NCBI GenBank assembly: GCA_035483935.1
Contig: DATHPK010000333.1
Location: 1 to 19,587 of the forward strand
Reading direction: 5' to 3'
Source of the DNA: Bog-473 sp035483935
Lineage (GTDB): Bacteria; Actinomycetota; Acidimicrobiia; Acidimicrobiales; RAAP-2
Length of the DNA: 19,587 bases
Positions 1 to 7,606 of this stretch are shown piece after piece. Within the stretch, counting starts at the first letter, position 1. Every line of letters starts with the position of its first letter. Both the position numbers and the translations under genes were made by a program. The notes beneath the pieces were generated by a model, which worked only from the letters and a program-made list of their open reading frames with translations, did not search any database and was not told the DNA's origin.

Positions 1-20
1 ATCGGCCCGTCGTGACCAGA

Positions 21-26
21 TAGGGT
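21..26 (+). promoter_or_regulatory. Candidate -10 box of smc (TAGGGT)
   Basis: TAGGGT fits the actinobacterial TANNNT -10 consensus and sits exactly 8 nt before the smc ATG at 35. No good Shine-Dalgarno lies between. That spacing would put the transcript start at or within a couple of bases of the ATG, giving a leaderless mRNA. The -35 region would fall at or beyond the window edge. The same box and spacing recur before four other genes here, which strengthens the call. Confidence 0.5.
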
Positions 27-34
27 CGCTCCGA

Positions 35-3000
35 ATGTTCCTGAAGTCCCTCAGCATGAAGGGGTTCAAGTCCTTCGCCGACCCCACGGTGCTGGAGTTC
101 GAGCCCGGGATCACCGTCGTGGTCGGGCCGAACGGGAGCGGCAAGTCCAACGTCGTCGACGCCGTCACCTGGGTGTTGGGGGCCCAGGGGCCACGCTCGC
201 TGCGCTCGGCGAAGATGGAGGACGTCATCTTCGCGGGGACCTCGTCGCGGCCCCAGCTGGGGCGGGCCGAGGTCTCGCTGACCATCGACAACTCCTCGGG
301 GAAGCTCCCCGTCGACCTGTCCGAGGTCACCATCACCCGCACCCTGTTCCGCTAGGGCGACTCCGAGTACGCCATCAACGGGGCGCCCTGCCGCCTGCTG
401 GACATCCAGGAGTTGCTCGGCGACTCGGGCGTCGGCCGCCAGCAGCACATGATCATCGGCCAGGGCCAGCTCGACACGGTCTTGAACGCACGACCCGAGG
501 ACCGGCGGGCCATCATCGAGGAGGCGGCGGGTGTCCTGAAGCACCGTCGTCGCCGGGAGCGGGCCGAGCGCCGCCTGGCCGCCACCGCCGAGAACCTGGA
601 GCGCCTGGGGGACCTGGTGCGCGAGGTCCGGCGCCAGATCCGTCCGCTGGAGCGCCAGGCCGCCGCCGCCCGCTCGCACGACGCCGTCGCCTCCGAGCTC
701 CTGGCCGTGCGCCGCTACCTGGCCGGGACCGAGATGGCCGAGCTCACGTCACGCCGACTCGCCGCGGCCCAGAACCTCACGGTCTGCCGGGAAGAGGAAC
801 GCGAGCTGCACGACGCCCTCGAGCAGCTCGACGCCGAAGCCTCGTCCACGACGGCCGAGCTCTCGTCGCGGCGGGAGGAGGACCTGGCGAACGCGCTGGG
901 CCGGGTCCAGGGCCTCGTCGAGCGGGCCCGTGGCCTCCTCGGCGTGTTGCGCGAGCGGGGCCGCGGCGTGCTCGCGGCCCTGGATGCGGCCGCCGACGTC
1001 GACGTCGTCTCCACGTTGGAGGCGGAGGCCGCCCGCCTGGCCGGCGAGCTCACGACGGCGGACGCCGAAGAGACGGCCGGCGGCGCACCCGAGCGCGCCG
1101 AGCTGGCCGCAGCGTCGGCGGCGCTCGAGGCCGAGGACGCGGCGCTGCGCGAACGCTGGGCGGACGTGCTGGGCGGCGAACCCGATCCCGAGCAGGCCAT
1201 GGCGCGCACACACACCCGCCGCGAGCTCATCACCCGGGCGGCCCTCCGGGAGCAGCAGGACCTCGACAGCCTCGGCGAGCGCGTGGCCTCGTTCGAACAG
1301 CGCCAGGCCGGCGCCGCGGTGCGCGCGGACCTGCTGGTGCGCGAGTCCGAAGAGCTCGACGCCGCGACCGCCGCGCTCGACGCCACCCTCGCCGCGACCA
1401 CCGAGGAGTTGCAGCAGGCGGCTCGCGCCGCCGAAGCCGCACAGGCCACGGCGGACGAGGCGACCGACGCCCGCCACCGCAGCGAGGCCCGGGCCGAGGC
1501 CTTGGAGCGCGCGCTCGCCGAGCTGCAGGGCGCCGGCGGTCGGGAGCTCCTGCGGGAGGTCGACGGCGTCGTCGGTTCCCTCGTCGACCTCGTCGAGATC
1601 GACGACGGCTGGGAGGCCGCGTTCGAGGCCGCCGCGGGCGCCGGTGTCGCCGCGGTCGTCGTCGACGGACGCCGTTCCGGTCAGGCCGCGCTGGCGACGC
1701 TGCGCGAGCGCGGTGTGACGGGCGCGGTGCTGGCGCCCCGGCAGAACGGGGCGGGGGGGACGCCGGGGTCCGGCGCCGGCGTCGGCGCGCTCCCGCCCGG
1801 CACGAGCGCCGAGTCGGTGCGCTCCCACGTGCGCGCGCGCCAGGGCGGTGCCGTCGCCGAGTCCGTGCTCGACACGCTCGTCGGGCACGCCGTGCGCGTC
1901 GACGGCTGGGAGGAGGCGATCGACCTCTCGCTGGCGCGCGACGACCTCGTCGTGGTCACGCCCGAGGGCGACCGCTTCGCCGCGACGGGCTGGCGCGTCC
2001 GCAACGCCGCCGGCGTCGTCACGAAGGCCGCCGTCGAGGAAGCGCAGCGCCGGGCCGAAGAGGCCGCCGCCGCATCGGAGCTCGCCAAGGCCGCGCTGAC
2101 CGAGGCCCGCATCGCGTCGTCGCGGGCACGCGACGCCCGTACCGCGGCCGAGCGCGCCGCCGACCGCCACGGCGCCGCCCTCGTGGCGAAGCGCGCCGAG
2201 GTCGAGCGTGCGGCCGAGGAGCAGACCCGCCTGGCCGCCGAGCTCGATGACGCCCGCACCGCCGTCTTCGAGGCGCAGCAGAGACTCGCCGAGGTCACCG
2301 CGGAGGAGGCCCAGCTCGACCGGGCGCTCCCGGACCTGACCGAGGCCCTTCACGCATGGCGCGAGCTCGAGCAGCGCCGTGGCGCGGTCCTCGACCGGCG
2401 CCAGGAGCTCGAGGTGCGCGTCGCCGGTGTCGCCGAGCGCCGCCGTGTCCTCTCCGAGAGGCATGCGGAGGTCGAGCGGCGCCTGGCCGGCCACGCCGAG
2501 GAGCGCGCCAGTGCGGCGGCCCGCCGTGAACGTCTCGAGGCCGAGGGCACCGCGCTCCGCCGCCTCGAAGAGGTCGTCGTCGCCGAGCAGGGGCGCCTCG
2601 AACAGGTCTTCGACGCGCTGCGCCACGACTACCAGGACCAGGTCGACGCGGTCCGCGCCGGCGGCGAGAAGCTCGAGCAACTCCGCCAGGACCGCCACAC
2701 CACCGAACAACGACTCGATGCCGTGCGCAACCGCACGCGGGCACTCGACCTCGAGGCCAACGAGGTGGACCTGCGCACCGAGTCGCTCACCGAGCACATC
2801 CACCGCGACCTCAACGCGCGTCCCGAGGAGCTCGTCGGCCTGTCCGAGCCCGAGGCACCCGAGAAGACAACGCTCAAACAGCACGGCGACGAGCTCGAGC
2901 GCAAGCTGGTCGCGCTCGGACCGGTGAACCCGCTCGCGCTCGAGGAGCTCAGCCAGCTCGAGGAGCGCCACAAGGAGCTCGAGGCGCAGGTCGACGACGT

Positions 3001-3538
3001 GCGGGGCGCACGGCGCGAGCTCCACGAGGTCGTGCGCACCCTCGACCACGAGATCATGACGTCCTTCGCCGCCGCGGCCGCCGACGTCAACGACCACTTC
3101 TCCGCACTCATCGCCATGCTGTTCCCCGGTGGCACCGGCCGCCTCACGCTCCTCGAGCCCGACGACCTCCTCAACACGGGCGTGGAGATCGAGGTCCGGC
3201 CGGCCGGCCGCAACATTCGCCGCGTCTCGCTGCTCTCGGGCGGCGAGCGCTCCATGGCCGCGTTGGCGTTCCTCTTCGCGGTGTTCCGCAGCCGACCCTC
3301 GCCCTTCTACATGATGGACGAGGTCGAGGCCGCGCTCGATGACGTCAACCTCTCCCGCTTCCTCGCCCTCGTGCACGAGTTCCGCGACGAGGCGCAGTTG
3401 CTCATCGTGAGCCATCAGAAGCGCACGATGGAGACCGGCGACGCGCTCTACGGCGTGACGATGGCGCCCGGCGGCTCGTCGCAGGTCGTCTCGCAGAGGG
3501 TCGAGAAGGAGAAGGAAACGGAGCCGTCGCCGGCGTGA
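35..3538 (+). CDS. smc: Chromosome segregation ATPase SMC, interrupted by in-frame TAG at codon 107
   Basis: SMC dimers load on the chromosome and organise and segregate it with ScpA/ScpB. The frame starts MFLKSLSMKGFKSF and would encode about 1167 residues, a normal SMC length. The Walker A GPNGSGKS is at residues 31-38. Next come the Q-loop region around GQGQLD, a long coiled coil, a globular hinge at roughly 507-660, the second coiled coil, the signature LLSGGERS near 1066 and a Walker B/D-loop FYMMDEVEAALDD near 1090-1103. The frame is open throughout except for TAG at 353-355, where the family usually has Ser, Asp or similar just before the conserved SEY.ING segment. TCG to TAG is a one-base change, so a sequencing error or a very recent nonsense mutation is likely. 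A TTG at 413 in the same frame could restart translation but would lose the Walker A. The stop overlaps the ftsY start. Confidence 0.93.
353..355 (+). other. In-frame TAG inside smc
   Basis: The codons read CTG TTC CGC TAG GGC GAC TCC GAG TAC. Translation on both sides matches SMC without any frame change, so this is a pure nonsense substitution rather than an indel. TAG is used as the ordinary terminal stop by the nitronate-monooxygenase gene, ffh, rplS and the NfeD gene in this window, so a reassigned TAG code is not supported. Confidence 0.95.
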
Positions 3539-4758
3539 CCGGTGCGATCGACGTGGTGGGTCTGCTGCTTGCTTCGATGGTGGGGACGTACATCATCATC
3601 GCCGTCGTCGTGATCGTCTTGGCGGTGGCGGCCGGTTCGGTTACCGCCGTGCGCTCCCGGCGGCGTGGCCGTGGTACCGCCGGACCGACGTCGGCGCCGC
3701 CGACCGCGCCGCCGACACGCCCACCGACCAAACCCGCGACGAAGCCGGCGCCCTCGGCACCCACCGCGCCGCCCACCGTCGCCGCCGAGCCTGCACCTGC
3801 ACCTGCACCGGTCGCCGAGCCGATCGTCGAGGCCGAGGCCGAGGCCCCGCCCGCCACGTACCGCAGCCGCCTCGGCGGCGTGCGCGGCCTGTTCGGGGGC
3901 GCCGTCGCCGCACTCCGGGCCGGCCGCATCGATCAGGCAACGTGGGACTCCCTCGAAGAGGCCCTCATCCGGGCCGACGTCGGCGTCGCCACCGCGGACG
4001 CGCTCCTGGCCGACCTGCGCGCCAAGGTTGAGTCCAAGGAAGTGCGCAGCGGGGACGATCTGCTCGCCGCGCTCGGCCAGTCCATCCGCGAGCTGCTCGA
4101 GACGGCCGACACCCGCGCCCTGCGCTTCGACGGGAAGGACGGCGCACCCGACGTGTGGCTCATCGTGGGCGTGAACGGCGTGGGCAAGACCACGACGATC
4201 GGCAAGCTGGCCCGCCGGCAGACGGAAGCCGGCCGATCGGTCCTCCTCGCCGCCGGCGACACGTTCCGGGCCGCCGCCGCCGACCAACTCGCCATGTGGG
4301 CGGAGCGCACGGGCACCGAGATCGTGCGCGGCGCCGAGGGCGGCGATCCCTCCGCCATCGTGTTCGACGCCGTGCAGCGCGCCGCGGCCCGCGGCAACGA
4401 CCTCGTGCTGGCCGACACGGCCGGCCGGCTGCACACGAAGACCAACCTCGTCGAGGAGCTGAAGAAGATCCGCCGCATCGCCGATCGCGATCCCGGCAAT
4501 GTGACCGAAGTCCTGCTCGTTCTCGACGCCACGACCGGCCAGAACGCTCTGGCGCAGGCGCGCCAGTTCACCGAGGCCGTCGACGTGACCGGCATCGTGC
4601 TCACGAAGCTCGACGGCACGGCCAAGGGCGGCATCGTCATCGCCGTCCAGCGTGACCTCGGCCTGCCTGTCAAGCTGGTCGGGCTGGGCGAGGGTGCCGA
4701 CGACCTCGTGGACTTCGACCCCGACGAGTTCGTCGACGCGCTCCTCGCAGGCGACTGA
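3535..4758 (+). CDS. ftsY: Signal recognition particle receptor FtsY, membrane-anchored
   Basis: FtsY is the SRP receptor GTPase: it docks Ffh-ribosome complexes at the membrane and hands the nascent chain to SecYEG. The GTG start overlaps the smc stop (GTGA), implying translational coupling. Of 407 residues, about 17-36 form a hydrophobic transmembrane segment followed by an Arg-rich stop-transfer stretch. A Pro/Ala/Thr-rich linker runs to about residue 108. The NG domain follows: the N four-helix bundle, G1 GVNGVGKTTT starting near 212, DTFRAAAADQL, the G3 DTAGR, and the G4 TKLDGTAKGG. The N-terminal membrane anchor replaces the long acidic A domain of E. coli FtsY, as in other actinobacteria. 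It is complete and in frame. Confidence 0.96.
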   Translation: MTGAIDVVGLLLASMVGTYIIIAVVVIVLAVAAGSVTAVRSRRRGRGTAGPTSAPPTAPPTRPPTKPATKPAPSAPTAPPTVAAEPAPAPAPVAEPIVEAEAEAPPATYRSRLGGVRGLFGGAVAALRAGRIDQATWDSLEEALIRADVGVATADALLADLRAKVESKEVRSGDDLLAALGQSIRELLETADTRALRFDGKDGAPDVWLIVGVNGVGKTTTIGKLARRQTEAGRSVLLAAGDTFRAAAADQLAMWAERTGTEIVRGAEGGDPSAIVFDAVQRAAARGNDLVLADTAGRLHTKTNLVEELKKIRRIADRDPGNVTEVLLVLDATTGQNALAQARQFTEAVDVTGIVLTKLDGTAKGGIVIAVQRDLGLPVKLVGLGEGADDLVDFDPDEFVDALLAGD

Positions 4759-4782
4759 GACGCAGCCGTCGGTTGCGCGACG

Positions 4783-4822
4783 CTGGAGTACCGAGCGACG
4801 AGCGGAGCGAGGAGTCGAGACC
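4783..4822 (+). repeat. GAGCGA-rich spacer resembling a dispersed intergenic repeat
   Basis: The spacer between ftsY and the next gene holds CGAGCGACGAGCGGAGCGAG followed by GAGTCGAGACC, a string of GAGCGA/GAGCGG units. Read in the downstream frame it yields a peptide of the type SDERSEESR, which I recall as a recurrent spurious N-terminus in GC-rich genomes. It contains the GGAG at 4811-4814 that probably serves as ribosome binding site for the ATG at 4824. No second copy is visible in this window, so its repeat status rests on recall. Confidence 0.4.
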
Positions 4823-4823
4823 G

Positions 4824-5066
4824 ATGCCGCCGATGACAGAGAAGCAGAAGCGGGTCCTGACGGTGGGGCTCGTGATCCACGTCATCATGCTGAGCCTGAC
4901 CTGGCGCGACCTGAGCCGGCGCCCGGCCGCCGCCGTGCGGGGCAAGAAGGGCATGTGGCGCCTCGCCTCCCTCCTGAACACCTCGGGATCCGTGAGCTAC
5001 TGGCTCTTCGGCCGGCGTGCCGTGCCGGAGCGCACGCTGGTCCTCGTCGAGGGCGAGGCGGCCTGA
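4824..5066 (+). CDS. Small PLDc_N-like membrane protein
   Basis: This is an 80-residue protein with two hydrophobic segments, about residues 12-27 and 49-63. Between them is a short basic loop (WRDLSRRP....RGKKGMW), and the second segment ends in SYWLFGRR. That arrangement matches the PLDc_N module, a two-helix membrane hairpin found alone or at the N-terminus of cardiolipin-synthase-like proteins. No phospholipase catalytic HKD motif is present, so no enzymatic role is claimed. The ATG at 4824 is preferred over the earlier start at 4773, because it follows a GGAG and begins after the repeat-derived peptide. It lies 65 nt downstream of ftsY on the same strand and may be co-transcribed. Confidence 0.65.
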   Translation: MPPMTEKQKRVLTVGLVIHVIMLSLTWRDLSRRPAAAVRGKKGMWRLASLLNTSGSVSYWLFGRRAVPERTLVLVEGEAA

Positions 5067-5103
5067 GGTACCCCCGGGGCCGTCGACCCTCCATGTCCCG
5101 CCC

Positions 5104-6069
5104 GTGACGCTGCGCACGGCGTTCACGGGGCTGGTCGGCGTCGAGATCCCGATCGCTCTCGCGCCGATGGGCGGGATCGCCGGCGGCGCGCTCGCAGCGG
5201 CGGTCTCCAACGGCGGGGGCCTGGGGCTGGTCGGGTGCGGGCGTGAGGACCGTGACTTCCAGGACCGGGAGCTCGACGTCGTCGCGAGACTGACGGACAG
5301 GCCGTGGGGCGTGGGTTTCCAGTCGTGGTCGACGTCGCGTCAGAGCGTCGAGGCGGCGCTCGCCTCCCGACCGCACGCGGTGATGCTGTCGTTCGGCGAC
5401 CCGGCCCCGTTGGCAGGGCCCGTCCTCGAGGCGGGCGTCACACTGATCGTGCAGGTGACCGACCTCGAGGAGGCTCAGGCCGCGCTCGACGTCGGCGCGG
5501 ACGTGATCGTCGCGCAGGGTGCGGAGGCCGGCGGGCACAGTGGCGGCGGCTCGACGCTTCCCTTCGTGCCGATCGTCGTCGACCTTGCTGCGCCGGTTCC
5601 GGTGCTTGCGGCGGGTGGCATCGCGGACGGGCGCGGCATCGCCGCGGCCCTGTGCCTGGGTGCCTCCGGCGCGCTGCTCGGCACCAGGTTCGAGGCGACG
5701 AGCGAGGCGCTCTTGAGCGCCGAATATGTCAAGGCCATCCTCGATGGTCACGGGGGCAATACCGAGCGCAGCCGGGTGCTCGACATCGCGCGCAGCGCGC
5801 CCTGGCCGAGCCGTTACCAGGCGCGGACTCTGCGCAACGAGTTCCTGGAACGCTGGCGCGGCCGGGAGGAGGAGCTCGAGACCGACGACGCGGCCAAGGC
5901 CGAATACGAGGTCGGAGCGCAGAACGCCGACCTTTCGGTCATCCCCGTGTGGGCGAGCGAGGCCATCGACCTCATCGAGAGCATCTCCCCGGCGGCCGAC
6001 CTGGTCGCCGAACTGGGGCGTGAAACCGAAGCGGCGCTGACGAGGGCGGGGCGGACGATCGTCGCCTAG
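5104..6069 (+). CDS. Nitronate monooxygenase-family FMN protein (2-nitropropane dioxygenase-like)
   Basis: The product is 321 residues with a TIM-barrel fold and FMN binding. Family members oxidise alkyl nitronates such as propionate 3-nitronate; other branches act in fatty-acid or polyketide metabolism, so the substrate here is open. Visible motifs: the N-terminal PIALAPMGGIAGG strand and loop, the AQGAEAGGHSG loop with the conserved His, and the phosphate-binding AAGGIADGRGIAAAL followed by GALLGTRF. GTG at 5104 is chosen because homologous sequence begins right after it; the upstream frame is Pro-rich and overlaps the preceding gene. No strong Shine-Dalgarno is visible. It is convergent with the minus-strand gene ending at 6103. 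Confidence 0.85.
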   Translation: MTLRTAFTGLVGVEIPIALAPMGGIAGGALAAAVSNGGGLGLVGCGREDRDFQDRELDVVARLTDRPWGVGFQSWSTSRQSVEAALASRPHAVMLSFGDPAPLAGPVLEAGVTLIVQVTDLEEAQAALDVGADVIVAQGAEAGGHSGGGSTLPFVPIVVDLAAPVPVLAAGGIADGRGIAAALCLGASGALLGTRFEATSEALLSAEYVKAILDGHGGNTERSRVLDIARSAPWPSRYQARTLRNEFLERWRGREEELETDDAAKAEYEVGAQNADLSVIPVWASEAIDLIESISPAADLVAELGRETEAALTRAGRTIVA

Positions 6070-6079
6070 CGCGAAGAGC

Positions 6080-6107
6080 ACTGCGACCGGGTGAGGACCG
6101 GGTCAGT
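6080..6107. terminator. Possible bidirectional terminator hairpin
   Basis: ACTG-C-GACC at 6080-6088 can pair with GGTCAGT at 6101-6107, with a 2-nt bulge, in the 33-bp gap between two convergent genes. A direct repeat GACCGGGT (6085-6092 and 6096-6103) overlaps it. There is no T-tract, so this is a weak call. Confidence 0.22.
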
Positions 6108-6894
6108 CGTCCGTCCAGTGCAGACCCATGGCGTCACCGACGCGGTCCAGCACCGCCCGGTCACCCTCGATCTCCAGCGTCTCGTACGCGCCGCGGTTCC
6201 ACAGCGCGAGATACAGGTTCGTCGCCGGCCCCGACACCGAGCATGCAGCAGCCTCGCCCACCACCTGACCGGGCCCGGCCTCCGCACGCGCAACGGCACC
6301 CTCGGGCCCGATTGCCAGCACCCACGAGCCTTCGACGTCGGTGCACCGGAAGGCCAAGGACACAGGCTCGTCCGCCCGCAGTTTGGCGGAGCGCAGCGGC
6401 ATGAAACCGACGAGGAGCTCGTCCACGCCATCGGCGGCGAACTCCGGCCGGATCGACGAGAGTTGGCCCGCCGAACGTCCGGCCGTGAGCTCTGCGTCCA
6501 CGCGGTGGATCGAGGTCTCGTGCGCCTGCCGGCGGCTCCAGAACGCCAACGCCGACGGCGCGGGCAGGAACGTCCAACACTGAAGGTCCGGCGGCGCGGC
6601 CTCCAAGGCGCGCAGCAGCGCCAGGTACCCGGCTTCGAACCAGTCGCCCAATTCCTCGTCGCCCGGCCAGCCGCCCGCGACCTCCTCGAGCGTCGCGGAC
6701 GGCGGCTCGGTGCGCGCATCCGCAACGAACGACGTCGCCCAGCGGTGCACGCCGCCTTGGTGGCGGATCAGATCACGCGCCACCCACTCGGGACAGGTCG
6801 GCACCGGCGAGTCGGCCGATACGGCCCGTGCCGCCGCGGTCATGCGGGCGCCCTCCGTGCGCAGCGTCTCTATCCAGTGGGCGGTCTCCATCAC
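6103..6894 (-). CDS. Maleylpyruvate isomerase-family mycothiol-dependent enzyme (MDMPI/DinB fold)
   Basis: The 263-residue protein belongs to the MDMPI_N/DinB-like four-helix-bundle superfamily, whose members use mycothiol as cofactor or carry a metal site for thiol transfer. The N-terminal segment PTCPEWVARDLIRHQGGVHRW and the later FWSRRQAHETSIHRVDAEL supply the His/Glu/Asp pattern typical of the metal site. The C-terminal half, about residues 175-263, resembles the MDMPI_C domain, ending NLYLALWNRG. The actual substrate cannot be told. The start is GTG at 6894 or ATG at 6891. It lies 48 nt downstream of the FKBP lipoprotein gene on the same strand with no promoter box visible between, so the two are likely co-transcribed. 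Confidence 0.82.
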   Translation of the reverse strand: MMETAHWIETLRTEGARMTAAARAVSADSPVPTCPEWVARDLIRHQGGVHRWATSFVADARTEPPSATLEEVAGGWPGDEELGDWFEAGYLALLRALEAAPPDLQCWTFLPAPSALAFWSRRQAHETSIHRVDAELTAGRSAGQLSSIRPEFAADGVDELLVGFMPLRSAKLRADEPVSLAFRCTDVEGSWVLAIGPEGAVARAEAGPGQVVGEAAACSVSGPATNLYLALWNRGAYETLEIEGDRAVLDRVGDAMGLHWTDD

Positions 6895-6942
6895 GTCCGC
6901 CAGCCTGCCAGCTCCGGCCCGGTCAGCAACCGGGACAGACGC

Positions 6943-7545
6943 TCAGCCGATCTTCTGCAGGTCGATCACGAAGACGAGGGTGTCGTTGGCGGCGATGCCG
7001 GCCCCGGGAGACTGGGCCCCGTAGCCGAGGTTCGGCGGGATGATGAGCTCACGACGCCCGCCGACCTTCATGCCGACGACGCCCTTGTCCCACCCGGGGA
7101 TGACCTGGCCATGCCCCAACGTGAAGGTAAACGGCTGGCTCGTCCACGACGACTGGATCACCTTGCCGCTCGAGTAGGTCGCGAGCACGTACTGCACCGT
7201 CACCGGGTCGCCACTCGCCGCGGCCGCGCCGGTGCCGGTGATGAGGTCGGCGCTCTCGAGCTGGGTCGGCGGCGTCCCCGACGGCACCGTCACCGTCGGC
7301 GCGGTCCCGGCCGTGCCGGCGGGCGAGCGGTCGGCCGCGGGGATCGACGCAATGGCGTTGAGGGGACTGCCCGGCGGTGCCGTCACCGTGGTCGACGGGC
7401 CGACGCCGCTCCCTCCCGCGGTGGTCGTCGTGTTCGAGGCGGAGTTCGAGGGCGAGGAGCTGCAGGCGGCGAGCCCGAGGGCTCCGGCCAGGACGACGCC
7501 GGTCACGAGCGCGCCAGAGCGCAGGGAGAAAGAGGGGCGGGCCAT
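6943..7545 (-). CDS. FKBP-type peptidyl-prolyl cis-trans isomerase, lipoprotein
   Basis: The 200-residue protein catalyses prolyl isomerisation of exported proteins at the outer face of the membrane. It opens with a signal peptide and lipobox LAAC (Cys about 28). A Ser/Thr/Gly/Pro-rich linker runs to about residue 95, and one FKBP domain fills the C-terminus. FKBP hallmarks are VTVQYVLATYSSGKVI, FTFTLGHGQVIPGWDKGVVGMKVGGRREL and the closing LGYGAQSPG...LVFVIDL. The ATG at 7545 is chosen because the signal peptide begins there and a -10 box lies 8 nt upstream; the frame stays open further upstream into ffh sequence but that part is a shadow. The gene is divergent from ffh, which is fitting since SRP and FKBP both serve exported proteins. 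Confidence 0.93.
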   Translation of the reverse strand: MARPSFSLRSGALVTGVVLAGALGLAACSSSPSNSASNTTTTAGGSGVGPSTTVTAPPGSPLNAIASIPAADRSPAGTAGTAPTVTVPSGTPPTQLESADLITGTGAAAASGDPVTVQYVLATYSSGKVIQSSWTSQPFTFTLGHGQVIPGWDKGVVGMKVGGRRELIIPPNLGYGAQSPGAGIAANDTLVFVIDLQKIG

Positions 7546-7553
7546 GGCGGAAA

Positions 7554-7559
7554 ACGGTA
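7554..7559 (-). promoter_or_regulatory. Candidate -10 box of the FKBP lipoprotein gene (TACCGT)
   Basis: On the minus strand TACCGT ends 8 nt before the ATG at 7545. It shares the 61-bp divergent spacer with the ffh box at 7593. No clear Shine-Dalgarno precedes the start, consistent with a leaderless transcript. Confidence 0.45.
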
Positions 7560-7592
7560 GCCGGTCGCCGCAGCGGCTCCAGATCACCCCAC

Positions 7593-7598
7593 TAACCT
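7593..7598 (+). promoter_or_regulatory. Candidate -10 box of ffh (TAACCT)
   Basis: TAACCT fits TANNNT and lies 8 nt before the ffh ATG at 7607. The 8-nt spacer GAGTCCCC holds no proper Shine-Dalgarno. No convincing -35 hexamer is seen, which is common for this class of promoter. Confidence 0.5.
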
Positions 7599-7606
7599 GA
7601 GTCCCC

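Noticed and set aside
353..355. TAG reassigned to an amino acid genome-wide
   Set aside because: TAG ends the nitronate-monooxygenase gene, ffh, rplS and the NfeD gene at natural C-termini.
749..3415. 888-codon open frame on the minus strand opposite smc
   Set aside because: Its composition (runs of Leu, Glu, Arg, Gly) is the antisense shadow of a GC-rich coiled-coil gene, and it matches no family I recognise.
413..3538. A separate gene starting at TTG 413 instead of smc
   Set aside because: It begins inside a conserved SMC segment (ELLGDSGVGRQQH) and is in the same frame as the upstream piece, so it is the rest of smc.
5017..5103. Upstream extension of the nitronate monooxygenase
   Set aside because: The extra residues overlap the preceding gene, are Arg/Pro-rich and lack family similarity; GTG 5104 fits better.
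6091..7560. 489-codon plus-strand open frame over the MDMPI and FKBP genes
   Set aside because: It is antisense to two genes with clear domains and a lipoprotein signal, and its product is Arg/Gly-rich noise.
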